Shown: positions 1 to 13,440 of the stretch, one piece after another
Numbering within the stretch: position 1 is the stretch's first letter
Layout: every line of letters starts with the position of its first letter
Assembly: GCA_960531495.1 (NCBI GenBank)
Contig: OY482866.1
Coordinates: 1,550,001-1,614,000 of the forward strand
Source of the DNA: Zeus faber
Lineage: Eukaryota > Chordata > Actinopteri > Zeiformes > Zeidae
Length of the DNA stretch: 64,000 nucleotides
Direction of reading: 5' to 3'
Notes under the pieces: model-generated
What the model was told of the DNA's origin: nothing
Seen by the model: only the letters and a program-made list of their open reading frames with translations
The model's database searches: none
Translations under genes and position numbers: made by a program

Positions 1-565
1 TATTTAAACTGTCTGACACTGTCACACAGAGTAATGACTGAAGCGTTTAAGCAATTCCCCTTTTCGACGTTTAAATCGGCTGAAAATGCTTTTTTTCCCA
101 CATGTGCACATAATGATGAAAATGACCATAACTCGACAAATACATGTTAGATGGGCCTAAAACTGTTTGACAAACAACGCTTTAGCAGCATATACTAGTT
201 CACCATTGTATTTAAACTGTCTGACACTGTCACACAGAGTAATGACTGAAGCGTTTAACCAATTCCCCTTTTCGACGTTTAAATCGGCTGAAAATGCGTT
301 TTTTCCCACATGTGCACATAATGATGAAAATGATCATAACTCGACAAATACATGTTAGATGGGCCTAAAACTGTTTGACAAACAACACTTTAGCAGCATA
401 TACTAGTTCACCATTGTATTTAAACTGTCTGACACTGTCACACAGAGTAATGACTGAAGCGTTTAACCAATTCCCCTTTTCGACGTTGAAATCGGCTGAA
501 AATGCGTTTTTTCCCACATGTGCACACAATGATGAAAATGATCATAACTCGACAAATACATGTTA
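1..565. repeat. 208-bp tandem satellite, two full copies plus one partial
   Basis: The motif TATTTAAACTGTCTGACACT begins at 1, 209 and 417, which gives an exact 208-bp period. Copies span 1-208, 209-416 and 417-565. The third stops inside the monomer at TACATGTTA and passes straight into the GAAA/GATT array. Copies differ by only a few substitutions (for example at 51, 297 and 528). The array probably continues left of the window. A short open frame recurs in each copy (167-358, 375-584) but only because the DNA repeats. I do not recognise the satellite family, and a pericentromeric or subtelomeric origin is only a guess. Confidence 0.93.
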
Positions 566-1251
566 CAAAAAAAGAAAGATTTAAAGATAGAATAAAAGAA
601 AGATTGAAAGAAAGATTGAAAAAAGAAAGAAAGATTGAAAGATTGAAAGAAATATTGAAAGACAGAAAGATTGAAAGAAACAATGAAAGAAAGATTGAAA
701 GATTAAAAGAAAGAATGAAAGAAAGATTGAAAGAAAGATTGAAAGAAACATTGAAAGAAAGATTGAAAGAAAGAAAGATTGAAAGAAAGAATGAAAAAAA
801 GATTGAAATAAAGAATGAAAGAAAGATTGAAAGAAAGATAGAAAGAAAGATTGAAAGATTGAAAGAAAGATTGAAAAAAAGATTGAAAGACTGAAAGAAA
901 GAATGAAAGAAAGATTGAAAGATTAAACAATTGAAAGAAAGTTTGCAAGAAAGATTGAAAAAAGAAAGATTGAAAGAAAGAATGAAAGAAAGATTGAAAG
1001 ATAGATGGAAAGAAAGATTGAAAGAAAGAAAGATTGAAAGAATAACAAAAGAAAGATTGAAAGATTGGAAGAAATATTGAAAGATAGAAAAATTGAAAGA
1101 AAGAAAGATTGAAAGAAAGATTGAAAGATTGAAAGAAAGAATGAAAGAAAGATTGAAAGATTGAAATATTGAAAGAAAGAATGAAAGAAAGATTGAAAGA
1201 TTGAAAGATTGAAATAAAGATTGAAAGTTTGAAAGAAAGATTGAAAGAAAC
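566..1251. repeat. GAAA/GATT purine-rich array, segment I
   Basis: From 566 the sequence consists of words GAAA, GATT and GAAT in near-perfect 4-bp register, with rare variants such as GACT and CAATTG. The plus strand is almost all A and G plus some T, and C is very rare. The segment ends at the SINE target duplication. It contains the recurrent landmark TTAAACAATTG...TTGCAAG near 926-950 and the second landmark (GATAGAAAAATTGAAAG) near 1084. Open frames on both strands are compositional and not coding. Confidence 0.95.
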
Positions 1252-1256
1252 ATTTA

Positions 1257-1477
1257 CGGGGACGGTAGCTCAGGAGGTAGAGCTGGTCGTCTAGTAATCT
1301 AAAGGTCGCTGGTTCGATCCCAGGCTCCTCCTGCTAGCATGCTGTAGTGTCCTTGAGCAAGAAACTTAACCCCTAATTGCTCCTGATGGCTGCGTCCGTC
1401 GGTGTTTGAATAATTGTAAGTCGCTTTGGATAAAAGCGTCTGCTAAATGACTAAAAATGTAAATGTAAAAAATGTAA
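1257..1477 (+). mobile_element. tRNA-derived SINE with an L2-type 3' tail
   Basis: The 221-bp element has a tRNA-like head with an A box (TAGCTCAGGAGG, 1266-1277) and a B box (GGTTCGATCCC, 1311-1321). These are the internal RNA polymerase III promoter elements that would drive its transcription. A central body contains TAGTGTCCTTGAGCAAG. The 3' tail (1414-1477) reads TTGTAAGTCGCTTTGGATAA onward to TAAATGACTAAA, then short TGTAAA repeats. The tail matches the 3' end of the LINE at 36981-37038 of this window. This fits the known arrangement in which a SINE borrows the 3' recognition sequence of a partner L2-clade LINE (seen in eel UnaSINE1/UnaL2). The copy looks full length, with little decay in either box. 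I cannot give a Repbase name. Confidence 0.9.
1266..1321 (+). promoter_or_regulatory. Internal RNA polymerase III promoter (A and B boxes) of the SINE
   Basis: A box TAGCTCAGGAGG at 1266-1277 and B box GGTTCGATCCC at 1311-1321 are about 33 bp apart, as in tRNA genes. The B box matches the GGTTCGANNCC consensus. Whether this copy is transcribed cannot be seen from sequence. Confidence 0.75.
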
Positions 1478-4400
1478 ATTTAAAGAAAGAAAGATTGAAA
1501 GAAACATTGAAAGAAAGATTGAAAGATTGAAAGAAAGATTGAAAGAAAGAATGAAAGAAAGATTGAACGATTGAAATATTGAAATAAAGAATGAAAGTTT
1601 GAAAGAAAGATTAAAAGAAAGATTTAAAGAAAGAAAGATTGAAAGATTGAAAGAAGGAATGAATGAAAGATTGAAAGAATGATTGAAAGATTGAAGGAAA
1701 GAATGAAAGAAAGATTGAAAGAAAAATTGAAAGAAAGATTGAAAGAAAGATTGAAAGACTGAAGGAAAGAATGAAAGAAAGATGGAAAGAAAGATGGAAA
1801 GAAAGATTGACAGAAAGAAAGATTGAAAGAAATATTGACAGAAAGATTGAAAGATTGAAAGAAAGAATGAAAGAAAGATTGAAAGATTGAAGGATTGAAA
1901 GATTGAAAGAAAGAATGAAAGAAAGACTGAAAGATTGAAAGAAAAATTGAAAGATTGAAAGATTGAAAGAAAGATTGAAAGTTTGAAAGACAGATTGAAA
2001 GACTGAAAGAAAGATTGAAAAAACAGAAAGATTTAAAGATAGAATAAAAGAAAGATTGAAAGAAAGATTGAAAAAAAAAGAAAGATTGAAAGATTGAAAG
2101 AAATATTGAAAGACAGAAAGATTGAAAGAAACAATTAAAGAAAGATTGAAAGATTAAAATAAAGAATGAAAGAACGATTGAAAGAAAGATTGAAAGAAAG
2201 ATTGAATGAAAGATTGAAAGAAAGAATGAAACAAAGATTGAAATAAAGAATGAATAAACGACTGAAAGAAAGAATGACGGACAGAAAGATTGAAAGAAAG
2301 AATGAAAGAAAGATTGAAAAAAAGATTGAAAGACTGAAAGAAAGAATGAATGAAAGATTGAAAGATTAAACAATTGAAGAACGATTGCAAGAAAGATTGA
2401 AAAAAGAAAGATTGAAAGAAAGAATGAAAGTCTGAAGGAAAGAATGAAAGAAAGATTGAAAGATTAAAAGAAAGAATGAAAGAAAGATTGAAAAATTGAA
2501 AGATTGAAAGAAAGACTAAAAGAAAGAAAGAACGATTGAAAGAAAGATTGAAAGAACGAAAGAAAGAATGAAAGAAAGATTGAAAGAAACAATGAAAGAA
2601 AGATTGAAAGATTAAAAGAAAGAATGAAAGAAAGACTAAAAGAAAGAAAGAACGATTGAGGAAAGATTGAAAGAAAGAATGAAAGAATGAATGAAAGAAA
2701 GATTGAAAGATTAAACAATTGAAAGAAAGATTGCAAGAAAGATTGAAAAAAGAAAGATTGAAAGAAAGAATGAAAGAAAGATTGAAAGAAAGATGGAAAG
2801 AAAGATTGAAAGAAAGAAAGATTGAAAGAGATAAAAGAAAGATTGAAAGAAATAATGAAAGAAAGATTGAACGATTGGAAGAAATATTGAAAGAGAAAAA
2901 TTGAAAGTAAGAAAGATTGAAAGAATGAAGGAAAGATTGAAAGATTGAAAGAAAGAATGAAAGAAAGATTGAAAGTATGAAATATTTAAAGAAAGAATGA
3001 AAGAAAGATTGAACGATTGAAAGAAAGATTGAAAGAAAGATTGAATGATTGAAATATTTAAAGAAAGATTGAAAGATTGAAAGAAAGAATGAAAGAACGA
3101 TTGAAAGAAAGAATGAAAGAAAAATTGACTGATTGAAAGAAATATTGAAAAAAGAAACATTGAAAGAAAGAATGAAAGAAAGATTGAAAGAAAGATGGAA
3201 AGAAAGATTGAAAGAAAGAAAGATTGAAAGAAATAATGAAAGAAAGATTGAACGATTGGAAGAAATATTGAAAGATAGAAAAATTGAAAGTAAGAAAGAT
3301 TGAAAGAAAGAATGAAAGAAAGATTGAAAGATTGAAAGAAAGAATGAAAGATAGATTTAAAGAAAGATTGAAAGACTGAAAGAAAGATTGAAAGAAAGAA
3401 AGATTTATAGAAAGAATGAAATAAAGATTGAAAAAAGAAAGATAGATTGAAAGAAAGATTGAAGATTGGAAGAAAGAATGAAAGAAAGATTTAAAAAAAG
3501 ATTAAAAAAAAGAAAGATTGAAAGACTGAAGGAAAGAATGAAAGAAAGATGGAAAGAAAGATTGAAAGAAATATTGAAAGAAAGATTGAAAGATTGAAAG
3601 AAAGAATGAAAGAAAGATTGAAAGAAAGAATGAAAGAAAGATTGAAAGAAAGATGGAAAGAAAGATTGAAAGAAAGAAAGATTGAAAGAAATAATGAAAG
3701 AAAGATTGAACGATTGGAAGAAATTTTGAAAGATAGAAAAATTGAAAGTAAGAAAGATTGAAAGAAAGAATGAAAGAAAGAATGAAAGAAAGATTGAAAG
3801 AAACAATGAAAGAAAGACTAAAAGAAAGATTGAAAGAAAGAATGAAAGAATGAATGAAAGAAAGATTAAACAATTGAAAGAAAGATAGCAAGAAAGATTG
3901 AAAAAAGAAAGCTTGAAAGAAAGAATGAAAGAAAGATTGAAAGAAAGATGGAAAGAAAGATTGAAAGAAAGAAAGATTGAAAGAGATAAAAGAAAGATTG
4001 AAAGAAATAATGAAAGAAAGATTGAACGATTGGAAGAAATATTGAAAGAGAAAAATTGAAAGTAAGAAAGATTGAAAGAAAGAATGAAAGAAAGATTGAA
4101 AGATTGAAAGAAAGAATGAAAGAAAGATTGAAAGTATGAAATATTTAAAGAAAGAATGAAAGAAAGATTGAACGATTGAAAGAAAGATTGAAAGAAAGAT
4201 TGAATGATTGAAATATTTAAAGAAAGATTGAAAGATTGAAAGAAAGAATGAAAGAACGATTGAAAGAAAGAATGAAAGAAAAATTGACTGATTGAAAGAA
4301 ATATTGAAAAAAGAAACATTGAAAGAAAGAATGAAAGAAAGATTGAAAGAAAGATGGAAAGAAAGATTGAAAGAAAGAAAGATTGAAAGAAATAATGAAA

Positions 4401-7400
4401 GAAAGATTGAACGATTGGAAGAAATATTGAAAGATAGAAAAATTGAAAATAAGAAAGATTGAAAGAAAGAATGAAAGAAAGATTGAAAGATTGAAAGAAA
4501 GAATGAAAGATAGATTTAAAGAAAGATTGAAAGACTGAAAGAAAGATTGAAAGAAAGAAAGATTTATAGAAAGAATGAAATAAAGATTGAAAAAAGAAAG
4601 ATAGATTGAAAGAAAGATTGAAAGATTGAAAGAAAGAATGAAAGAAAGATTTAAAAAAAGATTAAAAAAAAGAAAGATTGAAAGAAAGATTGAAAGACTG
4701 AAGGAAAGAATGAAAGAAAGATGGAAAGAAAGATTGAAAGAAATATTGAAAGAAAGATTGAAAGATTGAAAGAAAGAATGAAAGAAAGATTGAAAGATTG
4801 AAAGATTGAAAGAAAGAATGAAAGAAAGATTGAAAGAAAGATGGAAAGAAAGATTGAAAGAAATAATGAAAGAAAGATTGAACGATTGGAAGAAATTTTG
4901 AAAGATAGAAAAATTGAAAGTAAGAAAGATTGAAAGAAAGAATGAAAGAAAGATTGAAAGATTGAAAGAAAGAATGAAATAAGGATTGAAAGATTGAAAT
5001 ATTGAAAGAAAGAATGAAAAAAAGATTGAAAGACTGAAAGAAAGAATGAAAGAAAGATTGAAAGATTAAACAATTGAAAGAAAGTTTGCAAGAAAGTTTG
5101 AAAAAAGAAAGATTGAAAGAAAGAATGAAAGAAAGATTGAAAGATAGATGGATAGAAAGATTGAAAGAAAGAAAGATTGAAAGAATAACAAAAGAAAGAT
5201 TGAAAGATTGGAAGAAATATTGAAAGATAGAAAAATTGAAAGTAAAAAAGATTGAAAGAAAGAATTAAAGAAAGATTGAAAGATTGAAAGAAAGAATGAA
5301 AGAAAGATTGAAATATTGAAAGAAAGATTGAAAGTTTGAAAGAAAGATTGAAAGAAAGATTTAAAGAAAGAAAGATTGAAAGAAATATTGAAAGAAAGAT
5401 TGAAAGATTGAAAGAAAGATTGAAAGAAAGAATGAAAGAAAGATTGAAAGATTGAAAGATTGAAATAAAGAATGAAAGAAAGATTGAAAGATTGAAAGAT
5501 TTAAATAAAGAATGAAAGTTTGAAAGAAAGATTGAAAGAAAGATTTAAAGAAAGAAAGATTGAAAGTAAGAAAGATTGAAAGACATATTGAAGAAAGATT
5601 GAAAGATTGAAAGAAAGATTGAAAGAAAGAATGAAAGAAAGAATGAAAGAAAGATTGAAAGAAAGATTGAAAGACTGAAGGAAAGAATGAAAGAAAGATT
5701 GAAAGAAAGATTGAAAGTAAGAAAGATTGAAAGAAATAATAAAAGAAAGATTGAACGATTGGAAGAGATATTGAAAGATAGAAAAATTGAAAGTAAGAAA
5801 GATTGAAAGAAAGAATGAAAGAAAGATTGAAAGATTGACAGAAAGAATGACAGAAAGATTGAAAGATTGAAATATTGAAAGAAAGAATGAAAAAAAGATT
5901 GAAAGACTGAAAGAAAGAATGAAAGAAAGATTGAAAGATTAAATAATTGAAAGAAAGTTTGCAAGAAAGATTGAAAAAAGAAAGATTGAAAGAAAGAATG
6001 AAAAAAAGATTGATAGATAGATGGATAGAAAGATTGAAAGAAAGAAAGATTGAAAGAATAACAAAAGAAAGATTGAAAGATTGGAAGAAATATTGAAAGA
6101 TAGAAAAATTGAAAGTAAGAAAGATTGAAAGAAAAAATTAAAGAAAGATTCAAAGATTAAAAGAAAGAATGAAAGAAAGGTTGAAAGATTGAAATATTGA
6201 AAGAAAGAATGAAAGAAAGATTGAAATAAAGATTGAAAGTTTGAAAGAAAGATTGAAAGAAAGATTTAAAGAAAGAAAGATTGAAAGAAATATTGAAAGA
6301 AAGATTGAAAGATTGAAAGAAAGATTGAAAGAAAGAATGAAAGATTGAAAGATTGAAATAAAGAATGAAAGTTTGAAAGAAAGATTGAAAGAAAGATTTT
6401 AAGAAAGAAAGATTGAAAGTAAGAAAGATTGAAAGAAATATTGAAAGAAAGATTGAAAGATTGAATGATTGAAAGAAAGACTGAAAGATAGATTGAAAGA
6501 TTGAAGATTGAAAGATTCAAAGAAAGATTGAAAGAAAGATTGAACGACTGAAAGATTGAAAGAAAGATTGAAAGTTTGAAACAAATTTTGAAAGACTGAA
6601 AGAAAGAATGAAAGAAAGATTGAAAGAAAGATTGAAAAAATAAAGATTGAAAGAAAATTTGAAAGAAAGATTGAAAGAAGGAATGAAAGAAAGATTGAAT
6701 GAAATATTGAAAGACAGAAAGATTGAAAGAAACAATGAAAGAAAGATTGAAAGATTAAAAGAAAGAATGAAAGAAAGATTGAAAAATTGAAATATTGAAA
6801 GAAAGAATGAAAGAAAGATTGAAAGATTGAAAGATTGAAATAAAGATTGAAAGTTTGAAAGAAAGATTGAAAGAAAGATTTAAAGAAAGAAAGATTGAAA
6901 GAAATATTGAAAGAAAGATTGAAAGATTGAAAGAAAGATTGAAAGAAAGAATGAAAGAAAGATTGAACGATTGAAATATTGAAATAAATAATGAAAGTTT
7001 GAAAGAAAGATTGAGAGAAAGATTTAAAGAAAGAAAGATTGAAAGTAAAAAAGATTGAAAGAAATATTGAAAGAAAGATTGAAAGATTGAAAAAAAGAAT
7101 GAATGAAAGATTGAAAGAAAGATTGAAAGATTGAAGGAAAGAATGAAAGAAAGATTGAAAGAAAAAATGAAAGAAAGATTGAAAGACTGAACGAAAGAAT
7201 GAAAGAAAGATGGAAAGAAAGATGGAAAGAAGATTGACAGAAAGAAAGATTGAAAGAAATATTGAAAGAAAGATTGAAAGATTGAAAGAAAGAATGAAAG
7301 AAAGATTGAAAGATTGAAAGATTGAAAGAAAGAATGAAAGATTGAAAGAAAAATTGAAAGAAAGATTGAAAGATTGAAAGATTGAAAGAAAGATTGAAAG

Positions 7401-9603
7401 TTTGAAAGACAGATTGAAAGACTGAAAGAAAGATTGCAAGAAAGATTGAAAAAACAAAGATTTAAAGATAGAATAAAAGAATGATTGAAAGAAAGATTGA
7501 AAAAAAAAGAAAGATTGAAAGATTGAAAGAAATATTGAAAGACAGAAAGATTGAAAGAAAGAATGAAAGAAAGATTGAAAGATTAAAATAAAGAATGAAA
7601 GAAAGATTGAAAGAAAGATTGAAGAAAGATTGAACGATTGGAAGAAATATTGAAAGATAGAAAAATTGAAAGTACGAAAGATTGAAAGAAAGAATGAAAG
7701 AAAGATTGAAAGATAGATGGAAAGAAAGATTGAAAGAAAGAAAGATTGAAAGAATAACAAAAGAAAGATTGAAAGATTTGAAGAAATATTGAAAGATAGA
7801 AAAATTGAAAGAAAGAAAGATTGAAAGAAAGAATTAAAGAAAGATTGAAAGATTGAAAGAAAGAATGAAAGAAAGATTGAAAGATTGAATTATTGAAAGA
7901 AAGAATGAAAGAAAGATTGAAAGATTGAAAGATTGAAATAAAGATTGAAAGTTTGAAAGAAAGATTGAAAGAAAGATTTAAAGAAAGAAAGATTGAAAGT
8001 AAAAAAGATTGAAAGAAAGATTGAAAGATTGAAAGAAGGAATGAATGAAAGATTGAAAGAAAGATTGAAAGAAAGATTTAAAGAAAGAAAGATTGAAAGT
8101 AAAAAAGATTGAAAGAAATATTGAAAGAAAGATTGAAAGATTGAAAGAAGGAATGAATGAAAGATTGAAAGAAAGATTGAAAGAAAGATTGAAAGATTGA
8201 AGGTAAGAATGAAAGAAAGATGGAAAGAAAGATTGACAGAAAGAAAGATTGAAAGAAATATTGAAAGAAAGACTGAAAGATTGAAAGAAAGAATGAAAGA
8301 TTGAAAGATTGAAAGATTGAAAGAAAGAATGAAAGAAAGACTGAAAGATTGAAAGAAAAATTGAAAGAAAGATTGAAAGATTGAAAGATTGAAAGAAAGA
8401 TTGAAAGTTTGAAAGACAGATTGAAAGACTGAAAGAAAGATTGCAAGAAAGATTGAAAAAACAGAAAGATTTAAAGATAGAATAAAAGAAAGATTGAAAA
8501 AAAAAGAAAGATTGAAAGATTGAAAGAAATATTGAAAGACAGAAAGATTGAAAGAAACAATTAAAGAAAGATTGAATGATTAAAATAAAGAATGAAAGAA
8601 CGATTGAAAGAAAGATTGAAAGAAAGATTGAAAGAAAGATTGAATGAAAGATTGAAAGAAAGAATGAAACAAAGATTGAAATAAAGAATGAAAGAAAGAC
8701 TGAAAGAAAGAATGACGGACAGAAAGATTGAAAGAAAGAATGAAAGAAAGATTGAAAAAAAGATTGAAAGACTGAAAGAAAGAATGAAAGAAAGATTGAA
8801 AGATTAAACAATTGAAAGAACAATTGCAAGAAAGATTGAAAGACTGAAAGATAGATTGAAAGATTGAAGATTGAAAGATTGAAAGAAAGATTGAAAGAAA
8901 GATTGAACGACTGAAAGATTGAAAGAAAGATTGAAAGACTGAAAGAAATAATGAAAGAAAGATTGAAAGAAAGAATGAAAGAAAGATTGAAAGAAAGATG
9001 GAAAGAAAGATTGAAAGAAAGAAAGATTGAAAGAGATAAAAGAAAGATTGAAAGAAATAATGAAAGAAAGATTGAACGATTGGAAGAAATTTTGAAAGAT
9101 AGAAAAATTGAAAGTAAGAAAGATTGAAAGAAAGAATGAAAGAAAGATTGAAAGATTGAAAGAAAGAATGAAAGAAAGATTGAAAGATTGAAATATTGAA
9201 AGAAAGAATGAAAAAAAGATTGAAAGACTGAAAGAAAGAATGAAAGAAAGATTGAAAGATTAAACAATTGAAAGAAAGTTTGCAAGAAAGTTTGAAAAAA
9301 GAAAGATTGAAAGAAAGAATGAAAGAAAGATTGAAAGATAGATGGATAGAAAGATTGAAAGAAAGAAAGATTGAAAGAATAACAAAAGAAAGATTGAAAG
9401 ATTGGAAGAAATATTGAAAGATAGAAAAATTGAAAGTAAAAAAGATTGAAAGAAAGAATTAAAGAAAGAAAGATTGAAAGAAATAATGAAAGAAAGATTG
9501 AACGATTGGAAGAAATTTTGAAAGATAGAAAAATTGAAAGTAAGAAAGATTGAAAGAAAGAATGAAAGAAAGATTGAAAGATTGAAAGAAAGAATGAAAG
9601 AAA

Positions 9604-11667
9604 GATTTAAAGATTGAAATATTGAAAGAAAGAATGAAAAAAAGATTGAAAGACTGAAAGAAAGAATGAAAGAAAGATTGAAAGATTAAACAATTGAAAG
9701 AAAGTTTGCAAGAAAGTTTGAAAAAAGAAAGATTGAAAGAAAGAATGAAAGAAAGATTGAAAGATAGATGGATAGAAAGATTGAAAGAAAGAAAGATTGA
9801 AAGAATAACAAAAGAAAGATTGAAAGATTGGAAGAAATATTGAAAGATAGAAAAATTGAAAGTAAGAAAGATTGAAAGAAAGAATTAAAGAAAGATTGAA
9901 AGATTGAAAGAAAGAATGAAAGAAAGATTGAAATATTGAAAGAAAGATTGAAATAAAGATTGAAAGTTTGAAAGAAAGATTGAAAGAAAGATTGAAAGAA
10001 ATATTGAAAGAAAGATTGAAAGATTGAAAGAAAGAATGAAAGAAAGATTGAAAGATTGAAAGATTGAAATAAAGAATGAAAGAAAGATTGAACGATTGAA
10101 AGATTGAAATAAAGAATGAAAGTTTGAAAGAAAGATTTAAAAAAAGAAAGATTGAAAGAAATAATGAAAGAAAGATTGAACGATTGGAAGAAATTTTGAA
10201 AGATAGAAAAATTGAAAGTAAGAAAGATTGAAAGAAAGAATGAAAGAAAGATTGAAAGATTGAAAGAAAGAATGAAAGAAAGATTGAAAGATTAAACAAT
10301 TGAAAGAAAGTTTGCAAGAAAGTTTGAAAAAAGAAAGATTGAAAGAAAGAATGAAAGAAAGATTGAAAGATAGATGGATAGAAAGATTGAAAGAAAGAAA
10401 GATTGAAAGAATAACAAAAGAAAGATTGAAAGATTGGAAGAAATATTGAAAGATAGAAAAATTGAAAGTAAAAAAGATTGAAAGAAAGAATTAAAGAAAG
10501 AAAGATTGAAAGAAATAATGAAAGAAAGATTGAACGATTGGAAGAAATTTTGAAAGATAGAAAAATTGAAAGTAAGAAAGATTGAAAGAAAGAATGAAAG
10601 AAAGATTGAAAGATTGAAAGAAAGAATGAAAGAAAGATTTAAAGATTGAAATATTGAAAGAAAGAATGAAAAAAAGATTGAAAGACTGAAAGAAAGAATG
10701 AAAGAAAGATTGAAAGATTAAACAATTGAAAGAAAGTTTGCAAGAAAGTTTGAAAAAAGAAAGATTGAAAGAAAGAATGAAAGAAAGATTGAAAGATAGA
10801 TGGATAGAAAGATTGAAAGAAAGAAAGATTGAAAGAATAACAAAAGAAAGATTGAAAGATTGGAAGAAATATTGAAAGATAGAAAAATTGAAAGTAAGAA
10901 AGATTGAAAGAAAGAATTAAAGAAAGATTGAAAGATTGAAAGAAAGAATGAAAGAAAGATTGAAATATTGAAAGAAAGATTGAAATAAAGATTGAAAGTT
11001 TGAAAGAAAGATTGAAAGAAAGATTGAAAGAAATATTGAAAGAAAGATTGAAAGATTGAAAGAAAGAATGAAAGAAAGATTGAAAGATTGAAAGATTGAA
11101 ATAAAGAATGAAAGAAAGATTGAACGATTGAAAGATTGAAATAAAGAATGAAAGTTTGAAAGAAAGATTTAAAAAAAGAAAGATTGAAAGTAAGAAATAT
11201 TGAAAGACATATTGAAAGAAAGATTGAAAGAAAGAATGAAAGAAAGATTGAAAGAAAGATTGAAAGACTGAAGGAAAGAATGAAAGAAAGATTGAAAGAA
11301 AGTTTGAAAGAAAGAAAGATTGAAAGATTGAATGATTGAAAGATTGAAAGAAAGATTGAAAGAAAGATTGAACGACTGAAAGATTGAAAGAAATATTGAA
11401 AGTTTGAAAGAAAGATTGAAAGACTGAAAGATAGATTGAAAGATTGAAGATTGAAAGATTGAAAGAAAGATTGAACGACTGAAAGATTGAAAGAAAGATT
11501 GAAAGTTTGAAAGAAAGATTGAAAGACTGAAAGAAATAATGAAAGAAAGATTGAAAGAAAGAATGAAAGAAAGATTGAAAGAAAGATGGAAAGAAAGATT
11601 GAAAGAAAGAAAGATTGAAAGATATAACAAAAGAAAGATTGAAAGAAATAATGAAAGAAACATTGAA
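9604..11667. repeat. Two successive higher-order units with 1032-bp period
   Basis: The string GATTTAAAGATTGAAATATT begins at 9604 and again at 10636 (offset 1032). Over roughly 1 kb the surrounding text matches, including the TTAAACAATTG/TTGCAAG landmark and the GATGGATAG variant. A further copy of the string lies at 20813, so this unit also belongs to the longer-range duplication described separately. The right boundary given here is approximate. Confidence 0.7.
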
Positions 11668-13440
11668 CGATTGGAAGAAATATTAAAAGATAGAAAAATT
11701 GAAAGATTGAAAGATTGAAAGAAAGAATGAAAGAAAGACTGAAAGATTGAAAGAAAGATTGAAAGATTTAAATATTTAAAGAAAGATTGAAAGAAAGAAT
11801 GAAAGAACAATTGAAAGAAAGAATGAAAGAATGAAAGAAAAATTGACAGATTGAAAGAAATATTGAAAAAAGAAAGATTGAAAGAAAGAATGAAAGAAAG
11901 ATTGAAAGAAAGATGGAAAGAAAGATTGAAAGAAAGAAAGATTGAAAGAATAACAAAAGAAAGATTGAAAGATTGGAAGAAATATTGAAAGATAGAAAAA
12001 TTGAAAGTAAGAAAGATTGAAAGAAAGAATTAAAGAAAGATTGAAAGATTGAAAGAAAGAATGAAAGAAAGATTGAAATATTGAAAGAAAGATTGAAATA
12101 AAGATTGAAAGTTTGAAAGAAAGATTGAAAGAAATATTTAAAGAAAGAAAGATTGAAAGAAATATTGAAAGAAAGATTGAAAGATTGAAAGAAAGATTGA
12201 AAGAAAGAATGAAAGAAAGATTGAAAGATTGAAATTAAGAATGAAAGAAAGATTGAAAGATTGAAAGATTGAAATAAAGAATGAAAGTTTGAAAGAAAGA
12301 TTTAAAAAAGGAAAGATTGAAAGTAAGAAAGATTGAAAGACATATTGAAAGATTGAAAGAAAGAATGAAAGAAAGATTGAAAGAAAGATTGAACGACTGA
12401 AAGATTGAAAGAAATATTGAAAGTTTGAAAGAAAGATTGAAAGACTGAAAGATAGATTGAAAGATTGAAGATTGAAAGATTGAAAGAAAGATTGAAAGAA
12501 AGATTGAACGACTGAAAGAAAGATTGAAAGACTGAAAGAAATAATGAAAGAAAGATTAAAAGAAAGAATGAAAGAAATATTGAAAGAAAGATGGAAAGAA
12601 AGATTGAAAGAAAGAAAGATTGAAAGATATAACAAAAGAAAGATTGAAAGAAATAATGAAAGAAAGATTGAACGATTGTAAGAAATATTGAAAGATAGAA
12701 AAATTGAAAGATTGAAAGAAAGAATGAAAGAAAGATTGAAAGATTGAAAGAAAGAATGAAAGAAAGATTGAAAGATTGAAATATTGAAAGAAAGAATGAA
12801 AGAAAGACTGAAAGATTGAAAGAAAGATTGAAAGATTGAAATATTTAAAGAAAGATTGAAAGAAAGAATGAAAGAACAATTGAAAGAAAAAATGAAAGAA
12901 TGAAAGAAAAATTGACAGATTGAAAGAAATATTGAAAAAAGAAAGATTGAAAGAAAGAATGAAAGAAAGATGGAAAGAAAGATTGAAAGAAAGAAAGATT
13001 GAAAGAAATAATAAAAGAAAGATTGAACGATTGGAAGAAAGAATGACAGAAAGATTGAAAGATTGAAATATTGAAAGAAAGAATGAAAAAAAGATTGAAA
13101 GACTGAAAGAAAGAATGAAAGAAAGATTGAAAGATTAAACAATTGAAAGAAAGTTTGCAAGAAAGATTGAAAAAAGAAAGATTGAAAGAAAGAATCAAAA
13201 AAAGATTGATAGATAGATGGATAGAAAGATTGAAAGAAAGAAAGATTTAAAGAATAACAAAAGAAAGATTGAAAGATTGGAAGAAATATTGAAAGATAGA
13301 AAAATTGAAAGTAAGAAAGATTGAAAGAAAAAATTAAAGAAAGATTCAAAGATTGAAAGAAAGAATGAAAGAAAGGTTGAAAGATTGAAATATTGAAAGA
13401 AAGAATGAAAGAAAGATTGAAAGAAAGATTTAAAGAAAGA
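10636..13440. repeat. Higher-order block, left copy of a duplication offset by about 10.2 kb
   Basis: This block reappears at about 20813-23760 in the same orientation. Corresponding points drift from an offset of 10177 (10636 versus 20813), to 10209 (11810 versus 22019), to 10321 (13349 versus 23670). The copies are therefore collinear with several small indels. Edges are approximate. Confidence 0.7.

Larger units (their letters stand above)
1252..1482 (+). repeat. 5-bp target-site duplication (ATTTA) around the SINE
   Basis: ATTTA occurs at 1252-1256 and again at 1478-1482, immediately flanking the SINE. Removing the SINE and one copy leaves array text close to GATTTAAAGAAAGAAAG, which is found uninterrupted at other units (for example near 5360). 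This supports the element boundaries to the base. Confidence 0.75.

Noticed and set aside
167-584. Identical 63-69 codon frames in successive satellite copies
   Set aside because: The identity follows from the 208-bp tandem repeat, not from coding constraint.
1257-1330. A functional tRNA gene
   Set aside because: The tRNA-like part continues into a SINE body and an L2-type tail, and the segment has a target-site duplication. The acceptor-stem pairing of a real tRNA is not maintained.
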